Of a stretch of 64,000 nucleotides of DNA, positions 55,697-63,254 are shown in pieces. The stretch comes from Desulforapulum autotrophicum (GTDB taxonomy: Bacteria; Desulfobacterota; Desulfobacteria; Desulfobacterales; Desulfolunaceae). The stretch is from NCBI GenBank assembly GCA_020723285.1, contig DYJE01000023.1:18374-82373 (forward strand). The letters are read 5' to 3'. The notes beneath the pieces were generated by a model. It did not search any database and was not told where the DNA came from. It saw nothing but the letters and a program-made list of their open reading frames with translations. The translations under genes and the position numbers were made by a program. Positions within the stretch are counted from its first letter, which is position 1. Every line of letters starts with the position of its first letter.

Positions 55697-56288
55697 GGGG
55701 AAGCCTTTCCAGCCGAGAAACGCCGTCCACAATGAGCCGGGCCAGGTGATCAAGGGACACCGGTTCCACAGTCACGGCCATTCCAAAAAATGACCGGATG
55801 TCTTCAAGGCATTTCAGGGGAACCGGTGCGATACCTGTATCGAGGTACACGAGGCCGTTGCGTGTTTCCGCCATGAACTCCCGGGCGAGCTGGGGATCGG
55901 TAAATCCCAGTTCGTTCATGAAAATGTCCCTCCACCGCGATGTCCATTCCGGAAGGAAGAGGAACGAGCCCCTGTTTCTGTGGGACACGTATCGTTCGTG
56001 ACCCAGAAGGATTTCCGCACAGTTGACGCCCGGCGTCCGGATGATCCGGCCGCTGTCTTCCATGTCTTTCATATGGGGATGGCAATCGCCGTAGACCACG
56101 AGGCAGGGCTGGGTCCCGTGCTGCGACAGACGGCGTTCAAGGGCTTTGCCGAGTTGTTCCGGGTGCATGTGAAGCATGGAATCCACGAACACACACGAGA
56201 CGCCTGGGAAGTCCCTGGACAGGATGAACTCCAGTTCGTCTTTGAGAACCGAGCAGGCGATCACGGGAACGGGGGAAGGGCAAGTCAT
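55686..56288 (-). CDS. DUF1638-family protein
   Basis: The 200-residue protein shows the DUF1638 pattern: VIACSVLKDELEFIL at the start, CVFVDSMLHMHPEQLGKAL, then LVVYGDCHPHMKDM and RTPGVNCAEILLG. A Cys/His set (Cys 12, His 41, Cys in GDCHPHM, Cys in NCAE) could bind metal. Such genes occur beside corrinoid proteins and MtaA-type methyltransferases in anaerobes, which agrees with this operon. The function is unknown. AAAGGGA precedes ATG. The gene overlaps its neighbours by 4 bases upstream and 11 downstream. Confidence 0.8.
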   Translation of the reverse strand: MTCPSPVPVIACSVLKDELEFILSRDFPGVSCVFVDSMLHMHPEQLGKALERRLSQHGTQPCLVVYGDCHPHMKDMEDSGRIIRTPGVNCAEILLGHERYVSHRNRGSFLFLPEWTSRWRDIFMNELGFTDPQLAREFMAETRNGLVYLDTGIAPVPLKCLEDIRSFFGMAVTVEPVSLDHLARLIVDGVSRLERLPHEH

Positions 56289-57319
56289 GTTTGTCCCTTT
56301 CTTTGCCAGGACCGGATCCGTTCGGCAATGGCTTTGAGTGTCTCCACCGGTGTGTTGAAGGGGATGTCTGCGGCAGCGGTGAGGAAGATGAACCGGAGAT
56401 CGTCGGCCCTGTTTTCAAGAATACCGTCCACCCGGCCGAGAATCCGGTCAAGAGGCAGAGATGAAAGGGTGGGGCCGTTGAGGTTGCCCAGGATGAGCCG
56501 TCCAGGGCCGAGGATGGATCTTGCCCGGTCAAGATCGTCCCGGTGATCCAGGGCAAAGCCCGCCACGTTGGGAAGGTCCATGTATTTCTGAAGATAGGGG
56601 ACCAGAGGATTCCCGCCATGGTGAAACACGATGGGCCCGGAAACGGCCTTGAACGCGCGGTGAAGCGTGGGCAGGATGATCCGGTGGACGTGGTCCGGAA
56701 ACAGGATGGACGGGTGGGTGAACAACGAGGGTATGGCCAGGAACGAAGCCCCGTCGCGAAAAAGGGCGTTGGCATAGGACACGAAATAGCCGGAGGTCAT
56801 GGCCAGGAGGTCCTGGGCCAGGGGTTCGTCGGAGATCAGGGTTTCGATCCACAGGTCGATTCCCAGGATCAGGGCCGGAAGATCCACGGGGGATGTGATG
56901 ACGCCGCAGATTGGTTTTTCGTGGCCTAAATCCTGGACCAGGCGGCGTATGCTTTCACGCATGTATACGATGGAGGGGGCCGAGTCGATGTCGGGCGGTT
57001 CAAGGGCGCTGACATCCGCGATGCTTCGGATGGCCGGTTTCCGTATGTTCGGGGGATTGTCGGACAGAAAAACCAGCTCGCATCCGAAGGCTTCGGCTTC
57101 CAGGGGCAGGGCGAACGGGCCCGTCAGGATATCGGGGTCCGTGAGACGGACCACGGCCTTCTGGCCTTCGGCGTACCGTTCGGAGCTTCGGTAATACTTT
57201 TGGGTTTCGCAACCGGTGAGCCGTGCGCCGTAAAGGCTGGTGATCAAGGCGAAGGGCGGCCGTTCGGACCATTGGCCCTGGATGGCCGCCGCGATACGCT
57301 CATGGGATGTTTTGAACAT
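56285..57319 (-). CDS. MtaA/UroD-like methyltransferase, zinc cysteines missing
   Basis: The 344-residue protein has the uroporphyrinogen-decarboxylase/MtaA barrel: RIAAAIQGQWSERPPFALI, EAEAFGCELVFLSDNPPNI, ILGNLNGPTLSS and ADIPFNTPVETLKAIAE. MtaA-type enzymes move a methyl group from a corrinoid protein to a thiol through a zinc held by His-x-Cys and a later Cys. Here the sites read VFHHGGNPLV and FLTAAADIP, so the Cys of HxC is Gly and the late Cys is Ala. One His remains. Chemistry without zinc, or a regulatory role, is therefore likely. GGAGG precedes ATG, and it overlaps the corrinoid gene by 20 bases. Confidence 0.82.
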   Translation of the reverse strand: MFKTSHERIAAAIQGQWSERPPFALITSLYGARLTGCETQKYYRSSERYAEGQKAVVRLTDPDILTGPFALPLEAEAFGCELVFLSDNPPNIRKPAIRSIADVSALEPPDIDSAPSIVYMRESIRRLVQDLGHEKPICGVITSPVDLPALILGIDLWIETLISDEPLAQDLLAMTSGYFVSYANALFRDGASFLAIPSLFTHPSILFPDHVHRIILPTLHRAFKAVSGPIVFHHGGNPLVPYLQKYMDLPNVAGFALDHRDDLDRARSILGPGRLILGNLNGPTLSSLPLDRILGRVDGILENRADDLRFIFLTAAADIPFNTPVETLKAIAERIRSWQRKGQT

Positions 57320-57965
57320 CGGCTTCCCTCCACAGGCGGTCGATCAGGGCGGGCGTGGCCATGGCGTTGACGGCCGTCCCGTCGCCTCCCACCTCTGCCA
57401 CCAGTTCAGGCCTGATTCTGAAGACGGCACCGCCGACGGCAAGTTTGATCCGGCCGTGGAGTCCCCTTCGGTCCAGTTCATTGCGAATACCGGCGATATT
57501 TTTCGCCGTTGAGAACATCATGGCGGAAACGGCGATGACCCGTGCCTCGTTTTTCACGGCGGCATCCACAAAGGATTCCGAAGGGACGTCGTTCCCGAGA
57601 TCAATCACACGCCAGCCCGCAGTTTTCAAAAAGATACCCACCAGTTTCCGGCCCAGGGAATGATAATCGTCTTCCACGTTGCCCAGAACCACAGGGCCGC
57701 GGATTTCAGGGACCGCCTGCTCATGCTCGTGAGCTTTCAAGAGGGTGTCTTCGGCGATTTTCCCGGCGAGATACCCGGCGGCCAGGCTGATTTTTTCAGA
57801 AACCCACAGGGTTCCGATGGTTTCGAGAACCGGTTCGAGAAGTTCGCTGATCGTTTGTCGGTATCCGCAGTGTCCGGCCCAGCGGTCCAGAATGGCGATG
57901 GCCTCTTTCCGGCTGCCGGAAAGGATCGCGTTCAGCAGATGGTCCTGAGTGTTTTTTAGAGTCAT
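57300..57965 (-). CDS. Corrinoid (B12-binding) methyl carrier protein
   Basis: The 221-residue protein has the MtaC/MtbC/MetH layout. A helical cap (about 1-85, LLEPVLETIGTLWVSEKISLAA) comes before the B12-binding Rossmann part with VEDDYHSLGRKLVGI, a DxHxxG motif whose His is the lower ligand of cobalamin. DLGNDVPSESFVDAA, VIAVSAMMF and KLAVGGAVFR follow. It would carry a methyl group between a substrate-specific methyltransferase (none seen here) and the MtaA-like protein. It begins 45 bases downstream of the small membrane protein gene on the same strand. Confidence 0.9.
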   Translation of the reverse strand: MTLKNTQDHLLNAILSGSRKEAIAILDRWAGHCGYRQTISELLEPVLETIGTLWVSEKISLAAGYLAGKIAEDTLLKAHEHEQAVPEIRGPVVLGNVEDDYHSLGRKLVGIFLKTAGWRVIDLGNDVPSESFVDAAVKNEARVIAVSAMMFSTAKNIAGIRNELDRRGLHGRIKLAVGGAVFRIRPELVAEVGGDGTAVNAMATPALIDRLWREADVQNIP

Positions 57966-58010
57966 GCGAGCACGCCACTTCCGTAGGGTTGTTATTGATG
58001 CACTCCGGCA

Positions 58011-58148
58011 TCACCGTGCTTTTTTTTCTTTTCCGAAAGCCGGGGCCGAATGCCTCAAAAAAAGGGCCATGGCGGTGATCGCAAGAAGCGGCAGGGTGAT
58101 GAACACGTACAACCAGGCAGAAACGGTGGGATTGGGGGGTGTTTCCAT
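58011..58148 (-). CDS. 45-residue membrane protein at the head of the corrinoid operon
   Basis: ATG 58148 has GGAG 5 bases upstream. The frame gives one clear membrane helix (about residues 11-31, core AWLYVFITLPLLAITAMALF) flanked by a Pro-rich start and a basic tail (RHSAPAFGKEKKAR). The ribosome site and clean hydrophobic profile make it a real small gene. It may anchor or recruit the corrinoid system or the kinase to the membrane, by position only. No family recognised. Confidence 0.65.
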   Translation of the reverse strand: METPPNPTVSAWLYVFITLPLLAITAMALFLRHSAPAFGKEKKAR

Positions 58149-58477
58149 GATGACTCCTTTTTAAAGTTTTCACCAAGATGCAAGAAACCGTGCTGTCTTC
58201 GATTCAAGACCACGGTTCAGGTCTTCGCGACACTCGGATGGAGGGTGGCGATCTGTCTATGTCTGGAGGGGAATGTTGCCGGATCACAGTTTTAGTCATG
58301 AAGGATATGGAATCATTCATGATTTATATTTTTGTAACGTGCCGCATTTATTAAAAAAGTAACATGACGGACCTTTGAATGTCAAGGATAACTCCATGGC
58401 CACACCGTAAATGCCCAGAATATTTTCCATCCATGGTGAACGGGTGAGTCCGCATGTCATTCACTCCAATGAGCCCT
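58149..58477. other. Intergenic region, no cobalamin riboswitch seen
   Basis: This 329-base stretch lies between the antitoxin and the corrinoid operon. The left part should hold the leftward operon's promoter. No cobalamin riboswitch core or other structured RNA was recognised, and no further gene was seen. Confidence 0.4.
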
Positions 58478-58693
58478 TCATGGTTTCCGAGGTTGTATCC
58501 GTCTGTATGATCGGGGGGCAGTCCATAAAAAGAGGACGTTGATTTCCAATTTCCCATTACGCCATACAGCTATAGGATTGTCCAAGATTTTATGAATTTT
58601 CAATGCCTGTTTTACGCCCTTGGTCAATAGGGCTTCGATTTCTTTTCCTTTAGATACAAACAAATCATGGGGTATTTGAATTTCTTTTTTCAT
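58478..58693 (-). CDS. Zeta-toxin partner (antitoxin-like) protein
   Basis: The 71-residue protein starts at ATG 58693, overlapping the toxin stop by 4 bases. Its middle (KGKEIEALLTKGVKQALKIH) and ILDNPIAVWRNGKLEI match the small partners of chromosomal zeta-type kinases, which carry a IAVWRNGKV-type motif. After that the sequence (NVLFLWTAPRSYRRIQP) departs from the usual end, which suggests a shifted or worn C terminus. A frame nearby with ATG 58557 partly continues it in another phase. It would have neutralised the toxin gene upstream. Confidence 0.55.
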   Translation of the reverse strand: MKKEIQIPHDLFVSKGKEIEALLTKGVKQALKIHKILDNPIAVWRNGKLEINVLFLWTAPRSYRRIQPRKP

Positions 58694-59277
58694 GCATAAT
58701 CCTTGGAAAAAGTATCCCATACATTTTTATGGAATATACTGAGTGAATTCTGTTTATTCCCGGATGCAATTAATTGACACCCTTTATCTCCTGAATTGTC
58801 AAAAACCCCCCATGATGAAGCCAAGGGTTTATATAATTGAAAAAAATTTTGCCGCCCTTTTTCATATCGTTGGCGGATGACATCTTCAGGGATATCATGC
58901 CCGCCTAACCTGGTTCTTTCCTTTATACGTTCAATCGCGATATCAACTGTTTGCAGCCACAGATAAAACAAATGAAATTCGTAACCTTAATCTGTCAGTT
59001 GTTGTAACCAGGACGCGAATGATCGAGCGGCCAACGTTGTTTCAAACGCAAAACTTGCATGCTGTGAAGCCAGAAACTTCATTCGCTTGAGAGCAATACG
59101 ACCTGATTGAATAGCCACATTCGGGGAATTATAAGCGGACAAACCCATCGCAATTGTATCGGCATTCACATAGTCCGAAATATGCAGAAAATCCCGCAAC
59201 AGATATGGGGCCAAAGTGGATTTCCCAGCTCCGTTGGGTCCTGAAACAATAATGATTTTAGGCGAATAATCTGCCAT
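58690..59277 (-). pseudogene. Zeta-toxin kinase broken by an in-frame stop
   Basis: The frame runs 195 codons with a single TAA at 58987-58989. Before it come the P-loop IVSGPNGAGKSTLAPYLL (about 11-28), NADTIAMGLSAYN and FAFETTLAARSFASWL. After it, in the same phase, come GYEFHLFYLWLQT, AIERIKERTRLGGHDIPEDV and RQRYEKGRQNFF with PLASSWGVFDNS, the remaining zeta-toxin motifs. Zeta toxins phosphorylate UDP-N-acetylglucosamine or related targets. Only the stop disables this copy, so the loss is recent or a sequencing error. AT-rich DNA around it suggests acquisition by transfer. Confidence 0.85.
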
Positions 59278-59696
59278 AGTCTTCTTTCAAAATATTCTTA
59301 TTAAAACATGATACCAATTTTTATAGCTTTGAGTATCATTTCATTTACAATGAAATTTATCCGAATTTAATACCACATCCTCTGTTACTTCAAATATTAA
59401 TATTTTATACTCTGTTCCATGTGTAAAAAATCATAACGTATTGTGGCACGATTCCGGATGGGATGGTCATTTCAAAGAGGTCGCTTATGTTTGATACGAT
59501 TCCGGTTGATGGAGACCGTCATTTATACGGAAATGGCCCCTCCTGCTTGATCATGGTTGTATCTCAGACACATTTCATTTCACCGGGAATGGTTGGTATT
59601 TTTTTTGTGTTAAGGTTTGAGTTGACTCCTTTTGGGAATGGCTGGATTTTGCCCCCGGCGACCGGCCGGGGGCGTTGAAATCATGACCTATTCACA
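59278..59696. other. AT-rich intergenic region with GC hairpin
   Basis: This 419-base stretch lies between the zeta gene and carB. It is AT-rich and differs in base composition from the genes around it. A perfect 9-bp hairpin (GCCCCCGGC, GACC, then GCCGGGGGC at 59665-59673) lies 24 bases beyond the carB stop, but without a T-run on either strand. A 71-codon frame at 59463 gives no recognisable protein. Confidence 0.5.
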
Positions 59697-62600
59697 TTAA
59701 CGCCTTCCGTGATAATCTTGGAGAGAACACACTTCCGTTTCTTTTTTTCGCCGTGCGGTGATTCCCCTGGCCGCCGCCACCGCCGCCGCCATGGTGGTGA
59801 TGAAGGGGATTTTGAAACGGATGGCCGTTTTCCGGATGTAGGAATCGTCTTCCTGGCTCGATTTCCCGCTGGGAGTGTTGATCACCAGGTGGATGTCACC
59901 GTTTTTCATGCTGTCCACAAGGTCCGGGCGTCCGTGACCGATTTTTTTGACGGCCGTGGTTGCGATGCCGTGCTGGGCCAGGAAAGCTCGGGTGCCTTCT
60001 GTGGAGTAGATAATGAATCCCAGATTTCTGAAAAGCCTGGCCGCTTCGATGGAACTGGGTTTTTCCTTGTCCGCGATGGTGAAAAGCACGCCGCCGGAAA
60101 GGGGCAGGGCTGTCTGAGTGGCTTCCTGGGCTTTGTAAAAAGCCAGGCCGAAGGATTCCGCCATGCCGAGAACCTCGCCGGTGGAGCGCATTTCAGGTCC
60201 CAGCACCGGGTCCACTTCGGGAAACATGTTGAAGGGGAACACCGATTCCTTGACACCGAAATAGTCCGGGGTCCGGACCACGATGTCCAGCTCCGCCATG
60301 GATTTTCCGAGAACCACCTCGGTGGCCAGGCGGGCCATGGGGATGTTGCAGATCTTGGACACCAGGGGCACGGTACGCGACGCCCTGGGATTGGCTTCAA
60401 GGATGTACACCGTGTCGTTTGCGATGGCGTACTGGATGTTGATGATACCTTTGACGTTCAGTTCCACGGCGATTTTCCGGGTGTATTCGCCGATGGTGTC
60501 GATGTGCTTCTTGGAAATGCTGATGGGGGGAATGACACAGGCCGAGTCGCCGGAATGAACCCCGGCCAGCTCGATGTGCTCCATGACCGCGGGAACCACG
60601 GCGTCGGTCCCGTCGCTGATGGCGTCCGCTTCGGCTTCCACGGCGTTTTCGAGGAATTTGTCGATGAGGATGGGCCGGTCCGGTGACACGGTGAGGGCGG
60701 CTTCCATGTAGAATTTCAGCATGTCCTCGTCGTAAACCACTTCCATGGCCCGGCCGCCCAGGACGAAGGAGGGGCGGACCATCAGGGGATAGCCGATGGT
60801 CTGGGCGATGGACAGGGCTTCGGCCATGGATTTCGCCATGCCCGATTCGGGCTGGGGAATGCCGAGTTTCCGGACAATCTCACGGAACCGGTCCCGGTCT
60901 TCCGCAAGGTTGATGGTCGACGGCGACGTCCCGACGATCCGCACTCCGGCGGCTTCGAGATCGGAGGCCAGATTCAAAGGGGTCTGGCCGCCGAACTGGA
61001 TCACCGCCCCTTCGGGTTTTTCTTTGTCGTAGATGCTGAGCACGTCTTCCACGGTGAGGGGTTCGAAGTACAGTTTGTCCGAGGTGTCGTAGTCCGTGGA
61101 CACGGTTTCGGGATTGCAGTTCACCATGATGGATTCATAGCCCGCGTCCCTGATGGCGAAGGCTGCATGGACACAGCAGTAATCGAATTCGATGCCCTGG
61201 CCGATGCGGTTGGGGCCGCCGCCCAGAACCATGATTTTTTTCCGGTCGCTCACGGGGACCTGGTCTTCTCCGGAATACGTGGAGTAGTAATACGCTGCGT
61301 TTTCAACCCCGCTGACCTTCACCGCTTCCCATGCCTGTTTTATGCCCAGGGCCAGGCGTTTGTCCCTTATGTCCTTTTCAGCGACGCCCAGGATAAAGGC
61401 GAGATACCGGTCGGAAAACCCGTCTTTTTTGGCCTGGACCAGAAGATGGTCCGCAGGAAGGCCGCCCCGGAACGCCAGGATTTTTTCTTCAAGATCCACC
61501 AGTTCCTTCATCTGGCCGATGAACCAGGGTTTGATGTGGGTGAGGGTGTAAAGATCCGCAATGTCTGCGCCTTTTCTCAGTGCCTCATACATGATGAACT
61601 GGCGTTCGCTGGAAGGTTTGCCCAGCATGCCCATGAGCTGCGGAAGGGTTTTGCTGTTGAAATCCCTGGCGAAACCCAGGCCGTAACGGCCGGATTCCAG
61701 GGAACGGATGGCTTTCTGCAGGGCCTCCTTGTAGGTTTTGCCGATGCTCATCACTTCGCCCACGGCCCGCATCTGGGTTCCCAGCACGTCTTCCACGCCT
61801 TTGAATTTTTCAAAAGCCCAGCGGGCGAATTTCACCACCACGTAATCTCCGGATGGGGTGTATCGTTCAAGACTGCCGTCACGCCAGTAGGGAATTTCGT
61901 CCATGGTGAGGCCGCCGGCCAGAAGAGAGGACACCATGGCGATGGGAAACCCCGTGGCTTTGGATGCCAGGGCCGAGGAGCGGGAGGTCCGGGGGTTGAT
62001 CTCGATCACAACCACCCGGCCGGTTTTCGGATCGTGGGCGAACTGCACGTTGGTGCCGCCGATGACTTCAATGGCTTCGACGATGGCGTAGGCGTAACGC
62101 TGGAGCCGTTCCTGGAGTTCCGGGCTGATGGTGAGCATGGGGGCCGTGCAGTAGGAATCGCCGGTGTGAACCCCCATGGCATCCACATTTTCGATGAAGC
62201 ACACGGTGATCATCTGGTTTTTGGCGTCACGCACCACCTCCAGTTCCAGTTCTTCCCATCCCAGGACCGATTCTTCGATGAGCACCTGGTGAACGAGGCT
62301 GGCGGCAAGCCCCCGGGCTGCGATGGTCCGAAGTTCCTCCACGTTGTAGACCAGTCCGCCGCCGGTGCCGCCCATGGTGTAGGCGGGCCGCACCACCACC
62401 GGATAACCCAGGGATTCGGCCACGGTTTCGGCATCTTCCACCGTGTTGACCGTCTGGCTTTTCGGCATTTCGATGCCCAGTTTGGCCATGGCTTCCTTGA
62501 AGGCGGTGCGGTCTTCCCCCCGTTCGATGGCGTCGATGTTCACGCCGATGATTTTCACGCCGAAGCGATCAAGAATCCCTTTTTTGGCCAGCTCCGAGGA

Positions 62601-62894
62601 GAGGTTGAGGCCGGTCTGGCCTCCGAGGTTGGGAAGCAGGGCGTCGGGCCGTTCCACGTCGATGATTTTGGTCAGGACTTCGATGTTCAGGGGTTCGATG
62701 TATGTTTTATCCGCCAGGCCAGGATCGGTCATGATGGTGGCGGGATTGGAGTTCACGAGAACGATCTGGTATCCAAGGCTCCGGAGGGCTTTGCAGGCCT
62801 GGGTTCCGGAGTAGTCGAATTCGCAGGCCTGCCCGATGATGATGGGACCGGAACCGATGATCAGCACTTTTTTGATGTCGTCGCGCCTGGGCAT
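59697..62894 (-). CDS. carB: Carbamoyl-phosphate synthase large subunit
   Basis: The 1065-residue protein starts at ATG 62894 with GGAG 6 bases upstream; the longer frame to 63014 is non-coding in look. CarB is a duplicated ATP-grasp enzyme that makes carbamoyl phosphate for pyrimidines and arginine. Module 1 starts VLIIGSGPIIIGQACEFDYSG with IEINPRTSRSSALASKATG. Module 2 has VLGGGPNRIGQGIEFDYCCV and ILEANPRASRTVPLVSKI. The C-terminal allosteric part has LFTIADKEKP and VINTPSGK. The small subunit carA is not in the window. Confidence 0.97.
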   Translation of the reverse strand: MPRRDDIKKVLIIGSGPIIIGQACEFDYSGTQACKALRSLGYQIVLVNSNPATIMTDPGLADKTYIEPLNIEVLTKIIDVERPDALLPNLGGQTGLNLSSELAKKGILDRFGVKIIGVNIDAIERGEDRTAFKEAMAKLGIEMPKSQTVNTVEDAETVAESLGYPVVVRPAYTMGGTGGGLVYNVEELRTIAARGLAASLVHQVLIEESVLGWEELELEVVRDAKNQMITVCFIENVDAMGVHTGDSYCTAPMLTISPELQERLQRYAYAIVEAIEVIGGTNVQFAHDPKTGRVVVIEINPRTSRSSALASKATGFPIAMVSSLLAGGLTMDEIPYWRDGSLERYTPSGDYVVVKFARWAFEKFKGVEDVLGTQMRAVGEVMSIGKTYKEALQKAIRSLESGRYGLGFARDFNSKTLPQLMGMLGKPSSERQFIMYEALRKGADIADLYTLTHIKPWFIGQMKELVDLEEKILAFRGGLPADHLLVQAKKDGFSDRYLAFILGVAEKDIRDKRLALGIKQAWEAVKVSGVENAAYYYSTYSGEDQVPVSDRKKIMVLGGGPNRIGQGIEFDYCCVHAAFAIRDAGYESIMVNCNPETVSTDYDTSDKLYFEPLTVEDVLSIYDKEKPEGAVIQFGGQTPLNLASDLEAAGVRIVGTSPSTINLAEDRDRFREIVRKLGIPQPESGMAKSMAEALSIAQTIGYPLMVRPSFVLGGRAMEVVYDEDMLKFYMEAALTVSPDRPILIDKFLENAVEAEADAISDGTDAVVPAVMEHIELAGVHSGDSACVIPPISISKKHIDTIGEYTRKIAVELNVKGIINIQYAIANDTVYILEANPRASRTVPLVSKICNIPMARLATEVVLGKSMAELDIVVRTPDYFGVKESVFPFNMFPEVDPVLGPEMRSTGEVLGMAESFGLAFYKAQEATQTALPLSGGVLFTIADKEKPSSIEAARLFRNLGFIIYSTEGTRAFLAQHGIATTAVKKIGHGRPDLVDSMKNGDIHLVINTPSGKSSQEDDSYIRKTAIRFKIPFITTMAAAVAAARGITARRKKETEVCSLQDYHGRR

Positions 62895-63191
62895 GTGTGT
62901 CTCCTTTTTCCGTGGGTACCCCCGCTGTTTCCGGCGGGCTGTGGGGAATGTTAGAATGAATGATGTTTTGGTTGAAAACTTAACTGACATACAGCGGGTT
63001 TTATCGAAAATCAAGGTAAAAACGATGCGGGTATTTTGGGGATATTTTTAATAATTGATTATAAAATAAATGATAAATCAATTGCTTATATTTATGGATG
63101 GTAACGGTTTCAATTCGGGCGAGGTTTATATCGGATTAATTATTAATGAAATCGTGGTTGTGGATGTAAGTGGGTTTGGGTGTCTTCATAT

Positions 63192-63224
63192 AAAAAACCT
63201 CCGGGTCACTGAAACCCGGAGGTT
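63192..63224 (-). terminator. Intrinsic terminator of the gene at the right edge
   Basis: A perfect 11-bp stem (AACCTCCGGGT at 63197-63207 with ACCCGGAGGTT at 63214-63224) has a 6-base loop. On the minus strand it is followed by TTTTTT from the A-run 63192-63197. It lies 30 bases beyond the stop of the 63255 gene. Confidence 0.9.
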
Positions 63225-63254
63225 TGATGTTCAGAAAGAAAGCGTTACCCGGTA

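Noticed and set aside
59651..59673. Intrinsic terminator for carB
   Set aside because: The hairpin is perfect, but no T-run follows on the minus or plus strand. It is kept only as a hairpin.
59463..59678. Plus-strand frame of 71 codons near carB
   Set aside because: No ribosome site or family pattern, and it ends in the GC hairpin.
61167..62954. Open frame of 595 codons on the plus strand
   Set aside because: It is the antisense of carB, with low-complexity His/Phe/Gly composition. carB itself is certain.
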